Source: Streptomyces sp. 15-116A (GTDB lineage Bacteria; Actinomycetota; Actinomycetes; Streptomycetales; Streptomycetaceae). Taken from it: a stretch of DNA of 64,000 bases. The translations under genes were made by a program, and so were the position numbers. The notes beneath the pieces are model-generated. The model was not told where the DNA came from, did not search any database, and was given only the letters and a program-made list of their open reading frames with translations. How positions within the stretch are numbered: position 1 is the first letter of the stretch; every line of letters starts with the position of its first letter. Where the stretch lies: the NCBI RefSeq assembly GCF_025290915.1, contig NZ_JAOCQE010000006.1, forward strand, positions 1 through 64,000. Direction: 5' to 3'. Below are positions 23,337 through 30,696 of the stretch, in pieces.

Positions 23337-25001
23337 ATGTCACAGACCCCGGCCAATCCGACGAACCCGTTGGTAACCGGTTCCGAGATCGCCCGGCTCG
23401 CGGGCGTCACCCGTGCTGCCGTCTCGAACTGGAGAAGGCGGTACGACGACTTCCCCGCACCGGCGGGGGGCGGGGCCAACAGCCCGCTGTTCGACCTGGC
23501 CGAGGTCCAGGCCTGGCTGGACAGACAGCGCAAGGGCCAGGACGTGGCCGAGGAGGTGCAGCTGTGGCAGGTGCTGCGCGGTGCGTACGGTGACGACATT
23601 CTCGGTGGACTCGCCGACATCGCGGACGCCCTCCGTTCGAGAGACGCCCGGAGCGCCGCACCGGAGCCGCTGCCCGACAAGGCGGTGAAGCTCGCCCGAC
23701 ACATGGCTGAGACCGGATCCCCCGGCGATGTCGTGAACGCCTTGGCGGAGCGTTTCACCGACTCCGTTCGCCGCGCGGGATCAGATTCGGTGACCTCGCC
23801 CCGAGTGGTGCGGGCCGTGTGCCATTTCGCCGGCGATCTGGCGGACCACGCCGTCGTGCTCGATCCCGCCTGCGGCATCGGTTCGCTCCTGCTCGCCGTC
23901 GGACCCGCGGACCATGGCCGGCGTTTCGGGCAGGAAGTCGACCCGCGCAGTGCTCGCTTCGCGCAGGCACGGGCCGATCTCACCGGGCGTACCGGGGTCC
24001 GGATCGAACAGGGCGACTCGCTGCGCGCCGACCACTGGCCAGATCTCAAGGCCGATCTCGTCGTATGTGATCCCCCCACCAGCGACACCGACTGGGGGCG
24101 CGAGGACCTGCTCCTCGACCCGCGCTGGGAGCTCGGCACACCTTCGCGCGCCGAGGGGGAACTCGCCTGGCTGCAGCACGCCTACGCCCACACGGCGCCC
24201 GGCGGCCGCGTGATCATGGTGATGCCCGCGTCGGTGGCGTACCGCAAGGCAGGCCGCCGTATCCGGGCCGAGCTCGTGCGCCGGGGCATTCTCACCCAGG
24301 TCACCGCACTGGCCCCGGGCACGGCCGCCGCACACCCCCTTCCGGTGCACCTGTGGCACCTGCGACGACCACGGACGCCGGACGAGGCAGCCACTACCGT
24401 GCGCATGGTCGACCTCACGGCCAACGACCCGGACGGCCCCCTGGAGCCGCGTCCCGAGCAGATCACCGAGGTCGCACAGATCGATCTGCTGGACGATCTG
24501 GTGGACCTCACCCCGGGCCGCCACGTCGAGGAGTCCCACCGCGACTACGTCACCGAATACGACACTCTGCACGCGGAGTTGGCCGAGCAGCTGCAGAGAC
24601 TGAACGAGCTGCTGCCGGTCCTGGTGGCCGGGCAGGGACCGGGCACCCTCGACGGTCCCAGCGTCAGCGTCGCCGACCTGACACGGGCCGGACTCGTCGA
24701 ATACGCGGACCCTGAACCGGTCTCGGTCAGCGACCAGCTCGATACGGACTTCCTCCAGGGTTTCCTGCACAGCGCCGCCAACAGCCGCCGGTCGACCAGC
24801 GCCAGCGGCACCTTCCGGTTCGACAGCAAGGGCGCCCGCATCCCCCAGATGGACCTCGCCGCACAACGCAGGTACGGGTCAGCGTTCCGCGCGCTCAGGG
24901 AGTTCGAGGAGAGGTCGCGGCGGGTCGCGGAGCTCAGCCGGCAGATCGCCGAGCTGGCGCGGGACGGCCTGAGCAACGGCGCGCTACGGCCTGCCGACTG
25001 A
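23337..25001 (+). CDS. N6-adenine DNA methyltransferase with N-terminal HTH
   Basis: A 554-residue protein. Residues about 10-60 form a winged/MerR-like helix-turn-helix (GSEIARLAGVTRAAVSNWRR, then FDLAEVQAWLDRQ). The central methylase has the AdoMet motif VLDPACGIGSLLLAV near residue 180 and catalytic motif IV reading VVCDPPTSD near 243, i.e. DPPT in place of the usual NPPY/F. The C-terminal 200 residues are coiled helices, as in HsdM. It differs from a type I system because no HsdS or HsdR gene is adjacent; instead it faces a McrBC/SMC/helicase operon. The leaderless promoter fixes the start at 23337. It may protect self DNA, act as a regulator through its HTH, or both. The stop lies 18 bases from the convergent helicase stop. 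Confidence 0.85.
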   Translation: MSQTPANPTNPLVTGSEIARLAGVTRAAVSNWRRRYDDFPAPAGGGANSPLFDLAEVQAWLDRQRKGQDVAEEVQLWQVLRGAYGDDILGGLADIADALRSRDARSAAPEPLPDKAVKLARHMAETGSPGDVVNALAERFTDSVRRAGSDSVTSPRVVRAVCHFAGDLADHAVVLDPACGIGSLLLAVGPADHGRRFGQEVDPRSARFAQARADLTGRTGVRIEQGDSLRADHWPDLKADLVVCDPPTSDTDWGREDLLLDPRWELGTPSRAEGELAWLQHAYAHTAPGGRVIMVMPASVAYRKAGRRIRAELVRRGILTQVTALAPGTAAAHPLPVHLWHLRRPRTPDEAATTVRMVDLTANDPDGPLEPRPEQITEVAQIDLLDDLVDLTPGRHVEESHRDYVTEYDTLHAELAEQLQRLNELLPVLVAGQGPGTLDGPSVSVADLTRAGLVEYADPEPVSVSDQLDTDFLQGFLHSAANSRRSTSASGTFRFDSKGARIPQMDLAAQRRYGSAFRALREFEERSRRVAELSRQIAELARDGLSNGALRPAD

Positions 25002-25019
25002 CAGCACAGCGCCGGGCGG

Positions 25020-27155
25020 CTACTCCGGGCGGGGCAGGAACGGACTGGCCGCCCCGCTCCACGACACCGCGAGCGCCTCCCTGGACCGGGTGCAGGCCAC
25101 GAACAGCAGACACCGCTCCCGCAGCAGATCCGACTCGTGCTGAAGGAGGTCCACCGAGGCCGGCGTGACCTCCCGGGCGAACGGCACCGCGCCGGTGGTC
25201 ACACCCAGCACCGCGACACACCGGAACTCCAGGCCCTTCATGGCATGCATGGTGGCCAGCCGGACCCCGTCCGCATCAGGTCCCGGATTGTCCCTCACCC
25301 GGACGACAGGAACCCCCGCCGCGCTCAGCTTGTCGTACGCCCTGTCGAGCAGGACGTTGAACCGGGCGCAGACACCGATCTCGGCCGGGCGGATGCCCTG
25401 CCCGATCCACTCCCGCACGCGGGTCACGAGCGCCGCGATCTCCTCCTGCTCCGAGCCGTACCCGGCGACATGCGGCCTGCGGCCGTGCAGCAGCGAGCGG
25501 TAGCCGGCCAGCGTGTCGTTGCCGTCGCCGCCCAGGTCCTCCACCGTCACCGGGCTCAGCAGTCCGGTGGACCAGGTCAGGATCTCCTCGGTGCTGCGGT
25601 AGTTGAGCCGCAGCCGGTGCGTGCGCCCCGTCACCGGGATGCCGAGCGATCCGAGGGAGACCTTCGAGTCGTAGATCCGCTGGTGCGGGTCGCCCGTGAT
25701 GAACAGATCGTCGCTGCCGGGAGCGACCGCGGAGCGCAGCACGCGCCACTGCGCGGGATGCAGGTCCTGCGCCTCGTCCACCACCACATGGTCATGCGTC
25801 GGCGACGAAGCCGACAGCAGCTCGGCGGCCCGGGCACACACCTTCAGATGGGTGGTCACCTTCTTCTCGCGCAGCATCGACTCGAACAGCTCGATGGCGG
25901 GCCACAGTTGCTCCCGCCTGCTCGGCAACAGCGCACTGCCCCGGCCGCGCCGGGACGCGGCACGATAGGCGTCCAGGGTGCGCAGGTCCTGGGCGAGCAC
26001 GACGTGCCGGTACTCCTGGGCGAGGAACTGCTCGGTCCACGGCAGCCCCAGCCTCTTCACCACCCGCTGCCACAGCTGACGTTCGTCCCGGTCGACGATG
26101 GGGGAGGGAGCCCTGCCGTCGAGACGGGTGACGACACCATGTGCGTAGGCGTTGACCGTGGTCACGTCCACGCGCGCCAGCAGCTCCGCGTCGCCGTCCA
26201 GCAGCAGCGACAGGTTCTCGCGCAGGGAGGCGGCCAGGGCGTTGGTGTACGTGGTGAGCAGCACCCTGGTGTCCGGGGAGCGGCTGAGCAGATGCTTGAC
26301 GCGGTGCAGCGCCACGACCGTCTTGCCGGTGCCTGGACCCCCGCTGACCTGGACCGGCCCGCCGTAGGACACGCGGTAGGCGACGCGCCGCTGTGACGGG
26401 TGCAGGAACACCCGCCAGGCGGCGAACGGCTTCTCCAGGATGTCGGTGAGTTCCTCCGGCCCGGTGACCAGGGTGATCCGGCTGGAGGTGTTGGCAATGG
26501 CCGCGGCCAGGCTCTCGTCCGGATCGGGTCCGGCGGCGACAGGCCGGCGGACGGCGACCACGTCGCGGTACACGTCCTCGGGACTGAACCCCTCGGCCAG
26601 ATACTGCAGCACTTCGAACTGGTCCTCCGGCAACAGCGTGCCGAACGCCTCCAGTTGCGGCTTGTCGATGATCGTGCGCACCGCCCGCAGCACCTGGTCG
26701 TCGATGCCGAGCTCACGCAGAACGGTGTCCGAGTAGCGGGCGAACAACAGGGAACCGGCCGCGGCCGCGGCCTTCTCCAGCTGCGGGGTCAGCTGCTCGA
26801 TGGCCACCACATTGCGGACCTCCAGCGCCCGCGTCGCGGAGTTCGTGGTGTAGAGCCGCTTGGCGGCCCAGCTGTAGGCGTCGTCGTGCCGTACGACGTT
26901 GACGAGCAGGAACACATCGCTGCCGTCGTCCGGGGCGAGGACGACACCGCGCCAGAAGTCGTTGATGCGGATGGTCCGCATCCGGGGATCACGGGCGTTC
27001 TCCACGGACTCCAGATGCAGCCCCTTGTCCGAGTGCAGCTCGGCGACGGTGAGCTGCTGGAACTTCTGCATCGCCTTGCGCACGCCGGCCTTGACGGGCT
27101 TCTCCAGGACGTCGTAGCTCTCCCAGAAACTATTGGCGAACGCAAGCTGTGGCAC
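25020..27155 (-). CDS. UvrD-like SF1 helicase with RelE/ParE-like N-terminal domain
   Basis: A 711-residue protein. Residues 1-105 resemble the RelE/ParE toxin fold: KPVKAGVRKAMQKFQQL, GLHLESVENARDPRMRTIRI and VNVVRHDDAYSWAAKR keep the pattern of charged and aromatic positions of that family. The superfamily 1 helicase follows: Walker A VSGGPGTGKTVVALH near residue 275, Walker B HVVVDEAQDLHPAQW near 460, motif III/IV FITGDPHQRIYDS, motif V/VI region LATMHAMKGLEF near 630 and FVACTRSREALAV near 690. It would translocate on DNA during restriction or repair. GTG 27155 has GAGGG six bases upstream. It lies 40 bases after McrC and is the last gene of the leftward operon. Confidence 0.85.
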   Translation of the reverse strand: MPQLAFANSFWESYDVLEKPVKAGVRKAMQKFQQLTVAELHSDKGLHLESVENARDPRMRTIRINDFWRGVVLAPDDGSDVFLLVNVVRHDDAYSWAAKRLYTTNSATRALEVRNVVAIEQLTPQLEKAAAAAGSLLFARYSDTVLRELGIDDQVLRAVRTIIDKPQLEAFGTLLPEDQFEVLQYLAEGFSPEDVYRDVVAVRRPVAAGPDPDESLAAAIANTSSRITLVTGPEELTDILEKPFAAWRVFLHPSQRRVAYRVSYGGPVQVSGGPGTGKTVVALHRVKHLLSRSPDTRVLLTTYTNALAASLRENLSLLLDGDAELLARVDVTTVNAYAHGVVTRLDGRAPSPIVDRDERQLWQRVVKRLGLPWTEQFLAQEYRHVVLAQDLRTLDAYRAASRRGRGSALLPSRREQLWPAIELFESMLREKKVTTHLKVCARAAELLSASSPTHDHVVVDEAQDLHPAQWRVLRSAVAPGSDDLFITGDPHQRIYDSKVSLGSLGIPVTGRTHRLRLNYRSTEEILTWSTGLLSPVTVEDLGGDGNDTLAGYRSLLHGRRPHVAGYGSEQEEIAALVTRVREWIGQGIRPAEIGVCARFNVLLDRAYDKLSAAGVPVVRVRDNPGPDADGVRLATMHAMKGLEFRCVAVLGVTTGAVPFAREVTPASVDLLQHESDLLRERCLLFVACTRSREALAVSWSGAASPFLPRPE

Positions 27156-27195
27156 GGTGTGCCCTCCCCACCCCGGACGGTCACTGCGAGGCCGA

Positions 27196-28407
27196 TCATA
27201 CGCACGGGCCGCTCACCAGACGGGCGGCCACCTCTGCCACGTCGGCGAGCAGCCCGGCCGGCTCCTGGCCGAGGTCCAGGGCGTGCTGGTGGATCACGAT
27301 GCCCGCATGCCGTACCCGGTGTGCGGCATGCTCGGCGTTCCCCTTCGCGTACACCAGATGTCCGTGGCGCAGCCCGAGGGCGGTGCAGTAGGCGAGCATC
27401 TGGTACAGGTCGGCCTCCGGAAACCCGCCGGGCTTCTCCGCCTTGTACTTCGCGTCGGCCACGGCACACGGACGGCGGTCCGGCCCGTAGAGGACGAAGT
27501 CCGGTCGCATGCGGATCATCCGGGCCTCGTCGAGCGTGTGCGGATCCTGGAGCCGGGCGTGGTGTCCGGAGCCGTGGAGCGCCTCACGCAGCGCGGCCGT
27601 GACGAAGTCCTCGAAGAGTTTGTTCATGTCGAACAGGAAGCCGTCGACGCGCAGTCCACCGGGGTCGTGTTCCGGCGAGGCGTTCTCCAGAACGGCCCGG
27701 GCCAGATGCAGGGCCTGGTGATAGCGCGCGTTGAGGCGGCTCGGCCGCCATTCGGGCAGCGGACGGCCCCGCACGAGTCGTCCGGCGTCCGCCAGCCGCG
27801 ACCGCTGGTGCAGCAGCCTGCGGCGCACCTCGCGCGGTACGCCGGGGAGCCGCAGCAGCCGCTCCACGGCCGCCCGCAGGATGCGGTTCTCCGCGATGTC
27901 GGTGGTGAATTCGTCGTAGGTCACCTCGACCGGCAGGGTCGCCCCGAACCGGCGGCGTATCTGATCGGCCTCCCGGATCCGCCCCCGGACGACGAGCGAG
28001 GTCTCCTCGGTCACCCGGTAGCCCTGCAGCAGCCCTTGGCGCAGAGCACGGTCGACCTGCCGTTCCACGGCATGGGCGAGGGCGGGCAGCAGATCCCGGT
28101 GCTCGGCCACGTCGACCTCGCCGTCGCGCCAGGCACCGGACGGGTCCTGGCTGTACCCGAGGAGGAAGAACAGGCGGCCGATGGGCACCTTGGGCACGAT
28201 GCGGACCGTCAGTGCGTCCTCATGGCCGGGCGCGGTGAGCGTGACGGCGCCGACCTTGCTGCCGGCCCGAAGGGACCAGCGGCCGGGGGAGTACGGGTCC
28301 GGTGCGGCCTCGGCGATCCGCAGGACGGCCAGCGCCCGCCCCAGGGCGTCCGGCAGCGGCAGACTCACCGCCGGTGCGTGCTCGACGAGTTCGACGACGA
28401 GCGTCAC
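27196..28407 (-). CDS. mcrC: McrC-like nuclease subunit of a McrBC restriction system
   Basis: A 403-residue protein. The N-terminal half is the McrC DNA/McrB-binding region (TVRIVPKVPIGRLFFLLGY near 65). The C-terminal half is a PD-(D/E)xK nuclease with IRMRPDFVLYG near 300 and CAVADAKYKAEKPG near 318, giving the catalytic Asp, Asp and Lys, followed by DLYQMLAYCTAL. The GTG at 28407 overlaps the McrB TGA (GTGA), so the two subunits are coupled, as expected for a complex. McrBC enzymes cut modified DNA after GTP-driven translocation by McrB. Here the McrBC pair is embedded with an SMC-like ATPase, a helicase and a methylase rather than standing alone. Confidence 0.9.
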   Translation of the reverse strand: MTLVVELVEHAPAVSLPLPDALGRALAVLRIAEAAPDPYSPGRWSLRAGSKVGAVTLTAPGHEDALTVRIVPKVPIGRLFFLLGYSQDPSGAWRDGEVDVAEHRDLLPALAHAVERQVDRALRQGLLQGYRVTEETSLVVRGRIREADQIRRRFGATLPVEVTYDEFTTDIAENRILRAAVERLLRLPGVPREVRRRLLHQRSRLADAGRLVRGRPLPEWRPSRLNARYHQALHLARAVLENASPEHDPGGLRVDGFLFDMNKLFEDFVTAALREALHGSGHHARLQDPHTLDEARMIRMRPDFVLYGPDRRPCAVADAKYKAEKPGGFPEADLYQMLAYCTALGLRHGHLVYAKGNAEHAAHRVRHAGIVIHQHALDLGQEPAGLLADVAEVAARLVSGPCV

Positions 28408-30239
28408 CCCAGCGACTCCCGGAGCGCCGCGAGCCCGTACCGCTTCTCGATGTCCACACCCTCGCCGTAGTGATGCTCCTCCAGCAACGGCAGGATCTTC
28501 GTCCGCCAGGTCCGCTCGAGACCGCCGTCGCGGTAGACGCCCGGCTTCATGAGGTACGACGGTCCGATACGGAAGTCGGCATCGTCGATACGGGAGTTGA
28601 GCGCGTCCAGCAGGTCCGCCGGCTCGGCGTCCTTGCCCTCCCTGGCCAGCCACCGGCGCAGCAGCCCACTCGTCGGCTCGGTGCGCGGCGACAGCTCGAC
28701 GAAGGCGAACCGCCTGCGCATGGCCGTGTCGACGAGGGCGATGGACCGGTCGGCCGTGTTCATCGTCCCGATCACGAACAGGTTCGGCGGCAGCGCGAAG
28801 TCGTCGCCCGAGTACGTCAGCCGCACCGACTTGTTGCGGTACTCCAGCAGGAAGTACAGCTCACCGAAGACCTTCGCGAGGTTGGCCCGGTTGATCTCGT
28901 CGATGATCAGGAAGTGCGGGATGTGCCGGCTGCCCTCCCGGGACGCGAGGTCGGCGAGCTCACGCAGGGGACCTGCGGTGAGCCGGAAGTCGACCTTGCG
29001 GGTGTCCGGGTCCTCCTGGGGCCGGAACCCCTCGAAGAAGTCCTCGTAGGCGTACGACGGATGGAACTGCACGAGCTTCACCTGCTCGGGTCCGCCGCCC
29101 AGGAACTCGGCCAGCTTGAGAGCGAGGTAGGTCTTGCCGGTGCCGGGCGGGCCGTAGAGCACCAACTGCCGCTCGTCCCACAGCAGTTCGCGCACCTCGT
29201 CCAGCCAGGCCACGTCGTGCACGAGCAGTTCGGCGGCCAGTTCGTCCGTCGGGCGGGGCAGCTCCAGCTCGCGCCGTGCCGTCAGAGCGGGGATCTCCCC
29301 GCTGGGGTCACGGTCGGTGGCCTCGGCCTCGTCGATCAGATCCTGGTCGCTGAGACCGAGACCGTCGATGAGGTCCTTGACCACCGTGAGATCCACGACG
29401 TCGTGCTGGGCGGACAGACGCTGCTGAAGCTCCTCCGGCAGCTCGTCGTAGGCGTGCCCCTGCTCCTGCCAGTCCACCGGGCGGCGCAGATTGGACCGTC
29501 CGTCCTCGGAGTCGACCTGCTCGGCGGGGCCGGCGATCTCGCCGACGTACAGGCGCCCGCCGGAGATCGTGCACATGGTGTCGCCAGGGCGCATCCGCGC
29601 GAGGAAGGCGTGCAGGTCCTCGACCAGCTGCATCTTCTGGTTGTACGTCGCCGTCGAGGCGTAGTCCTCGTCGACGGCCGTGCGTAGCCGGTCCTTGCTG
29701 ATGCCCTGCTCGATGCCCTTCCGCAGATGCCGGGCGGACAGCGAGACCAACCCTTCGGTGAGCCACAGCCGCTGGACGAGATCGAGACCGGAGACATTCG
29801 AACCGCGTACCAGCCAGGCCCGGCTGCGGCCCCACCACACCTGGTCGAGATAGTCGGCGAGCGGATGCCCGTCGGGCGACTTCCACTCCGTCCATCCGTT
29901 GGCGCTGCGGCCGACCAGGATCTCGGCGGCGGCCGACGGGGAGTTGCACTCGATGTCCCGTGTCGTCTCCAGCCAGCCCGGCCAGCGCTCGGACTCGACG
30001 AGGGCGCCCTCGCCGAGCAGCTGCTGCCGCAACCGGTACGACGACGGCATGCGCTGCGGGAACGAGGACACGACGTCCGCCCTGCCGGGGGATCCGGCCA
30101 GCACGACGAACTTCTGGCTGCCGTTGGTGCCCTTCTCCTCCAGCAGCCGCCCCCGTGCCTCCGGCCCGCCGGCCGGCAGCCGCAGCCGGAACTCCGGATA
30201 GCGCGTCGCGCCCGAGGGGCCGTCGTACGCCTCGCTCAC
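28404..30239 (-). CDS. mcrB: McrB-like GTPase (AAA+) subunit with DUF4357-like N-terminus
   Basis: A 611-residue protein from GTG 30239, chosen because GAGGAG lies five to ten bases upstream. Residues about 15-80 (EARGRLLEEKG, KFVVLAGSPGRADVV) resemble DUF4357. The middle segment, about 90-330, is probably the target-recognition part. The AAA+ motor has Walker A LVLYGPPGTGKTYLAL near residue 360, Walker B FLIIDEINRANLAKV near 445, and VIGTMNTADRS near 490, the McrB MNxxDR motif that gives GTP specificity. A C-terminal lid follows. Start and stop positions show it is second in the nuclease pair: 46 bases after the small gene and overlapping McrC. Confidence 0.9.
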   Translation of the reverse strand: MSEAYDGPSGATRYPEFRLRLPAGGPEARGRLLEEKGTNGSQKFVVLAGSPGRADVVSSFPQRMPSSYRLRQQLLGEGALVESERWPGWLETTRDIECNSPSAAAEILVGRSANGWTEWKSPDGHPLADYLDQVWWGRSRAWLVRGSNVSGLDLVQRLWLTEGLVSLSARHLRKGIEQGISKDRLRTAVDEDYASTATYNQKMQLVEDLHAFLARMRPGDTMCTISGGRLYVGEIAGPAEQVDSEDGRSNLRRPVDWQEQGHAYDELPEELQQRLSAQHDVVDLTVVKDLIDGLGLSDQDLIDEAEATDRDPSGEIPALTARRELELPRPTDELAAELLVHDVAWLDEVRELLWDERQLVLYGPPGTGKTYLALKLAEFLGGGPEQVKLVQFHPSYAYEDFFEGFRPQEDPDTRKVDFRLTAGPLRELADLASREGSRHIPHFLIIDEINRANLAKVFGELYFLLEYRNKSVRLTYSGDDFALPPNLFVIGTMNTADRSIALVDTAMRRRFAFVELSPRTEPTSGLLRRWLAREGKDAEPADLLDALNSRIDDADFRIGPSYLMKPGVYRDGGLERTWRTKILPLLEEHHYGEGVDIEKRYGLAALRESLG

Positions 30240-30285
30240 ACCCACTCCTCGTTTCGCGGAGAGCCTGCACCCTCGCTCGAGAACC

Positions 30286-30696
30286 CTAGGCCCTGCCGTC
30301 ACCTTCCCTCCCCCGGAGGGGGGACCGAACGGCGCCCAGAGCGGTCACCAGCGCGGCGACCTCCCGAAGCCGGGCCTCGATGTCGGCCGGTGCGGGCGGC
30401 AGCTCGTAGGTGCGGTAGTGGCAGGCCGCGCTGAGCGCCGCCCATGTCGTGCGGCACCGGCGGGCGGTGTCTCCTCCCGCGTACCACTCCAGGCACAGCA
30501 TGCGGTGCTTGCCGATCCGCGTCATCCGAGGGGTGATCCGCTGCCAGCAGGCGTCGAGGGACTGCTCCAGTGCCATGCGCAGCAGGATGGCGGCGGCCCG
30601 GGCACGCAGGCCCGGCGCCAGGGCCGGCACCGTCCCCGCCGGGGGCCGCAGCAGTCGTTCGGCGGCGGCGACGAGACTCTGCGCACGTGCCGTCAT
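30286..30696 (-). CDS. Small all-helical protein in the McrBC operon
   Basis: A 136-residue protein of unknown family, predicted almost wholly helical (RAAAILLRMALEQSLDACW, AALSAACHYRTYELPPAP, IEARLREVAALVTALGAV). It has the look of HEPN-like or partner-adaptor proteins, but I see no clear RxxxxH motif, so no activity is assigned. The ATG overlaps the stop of the SMC-like ATPase (ATGA), and McrB follows 46 bases later. The tight coupling makes it a likely structural partner of the ATPase or of McrB. Confidence 0.7.
   Translation of the reverse strand: MTARAQSLVAAAERLLRPPAGTVPALAPGLRARAAAILLRMALEQSLDACWQRITPRMTRIGKHRMLCLEWYAGGDTARRCRTTWAALSAACHYRTYELPPAPADIEARLREVAALVTALGAVRSPLRGREGDGRA

Noticed and set aside
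23337-25001. Type I restriction-modification HsdM
   Set aside because: Sequence is HsdM-like, but there is no HsdS or HsdR nearby and it has an N-terminal HTH and DPPT motif.
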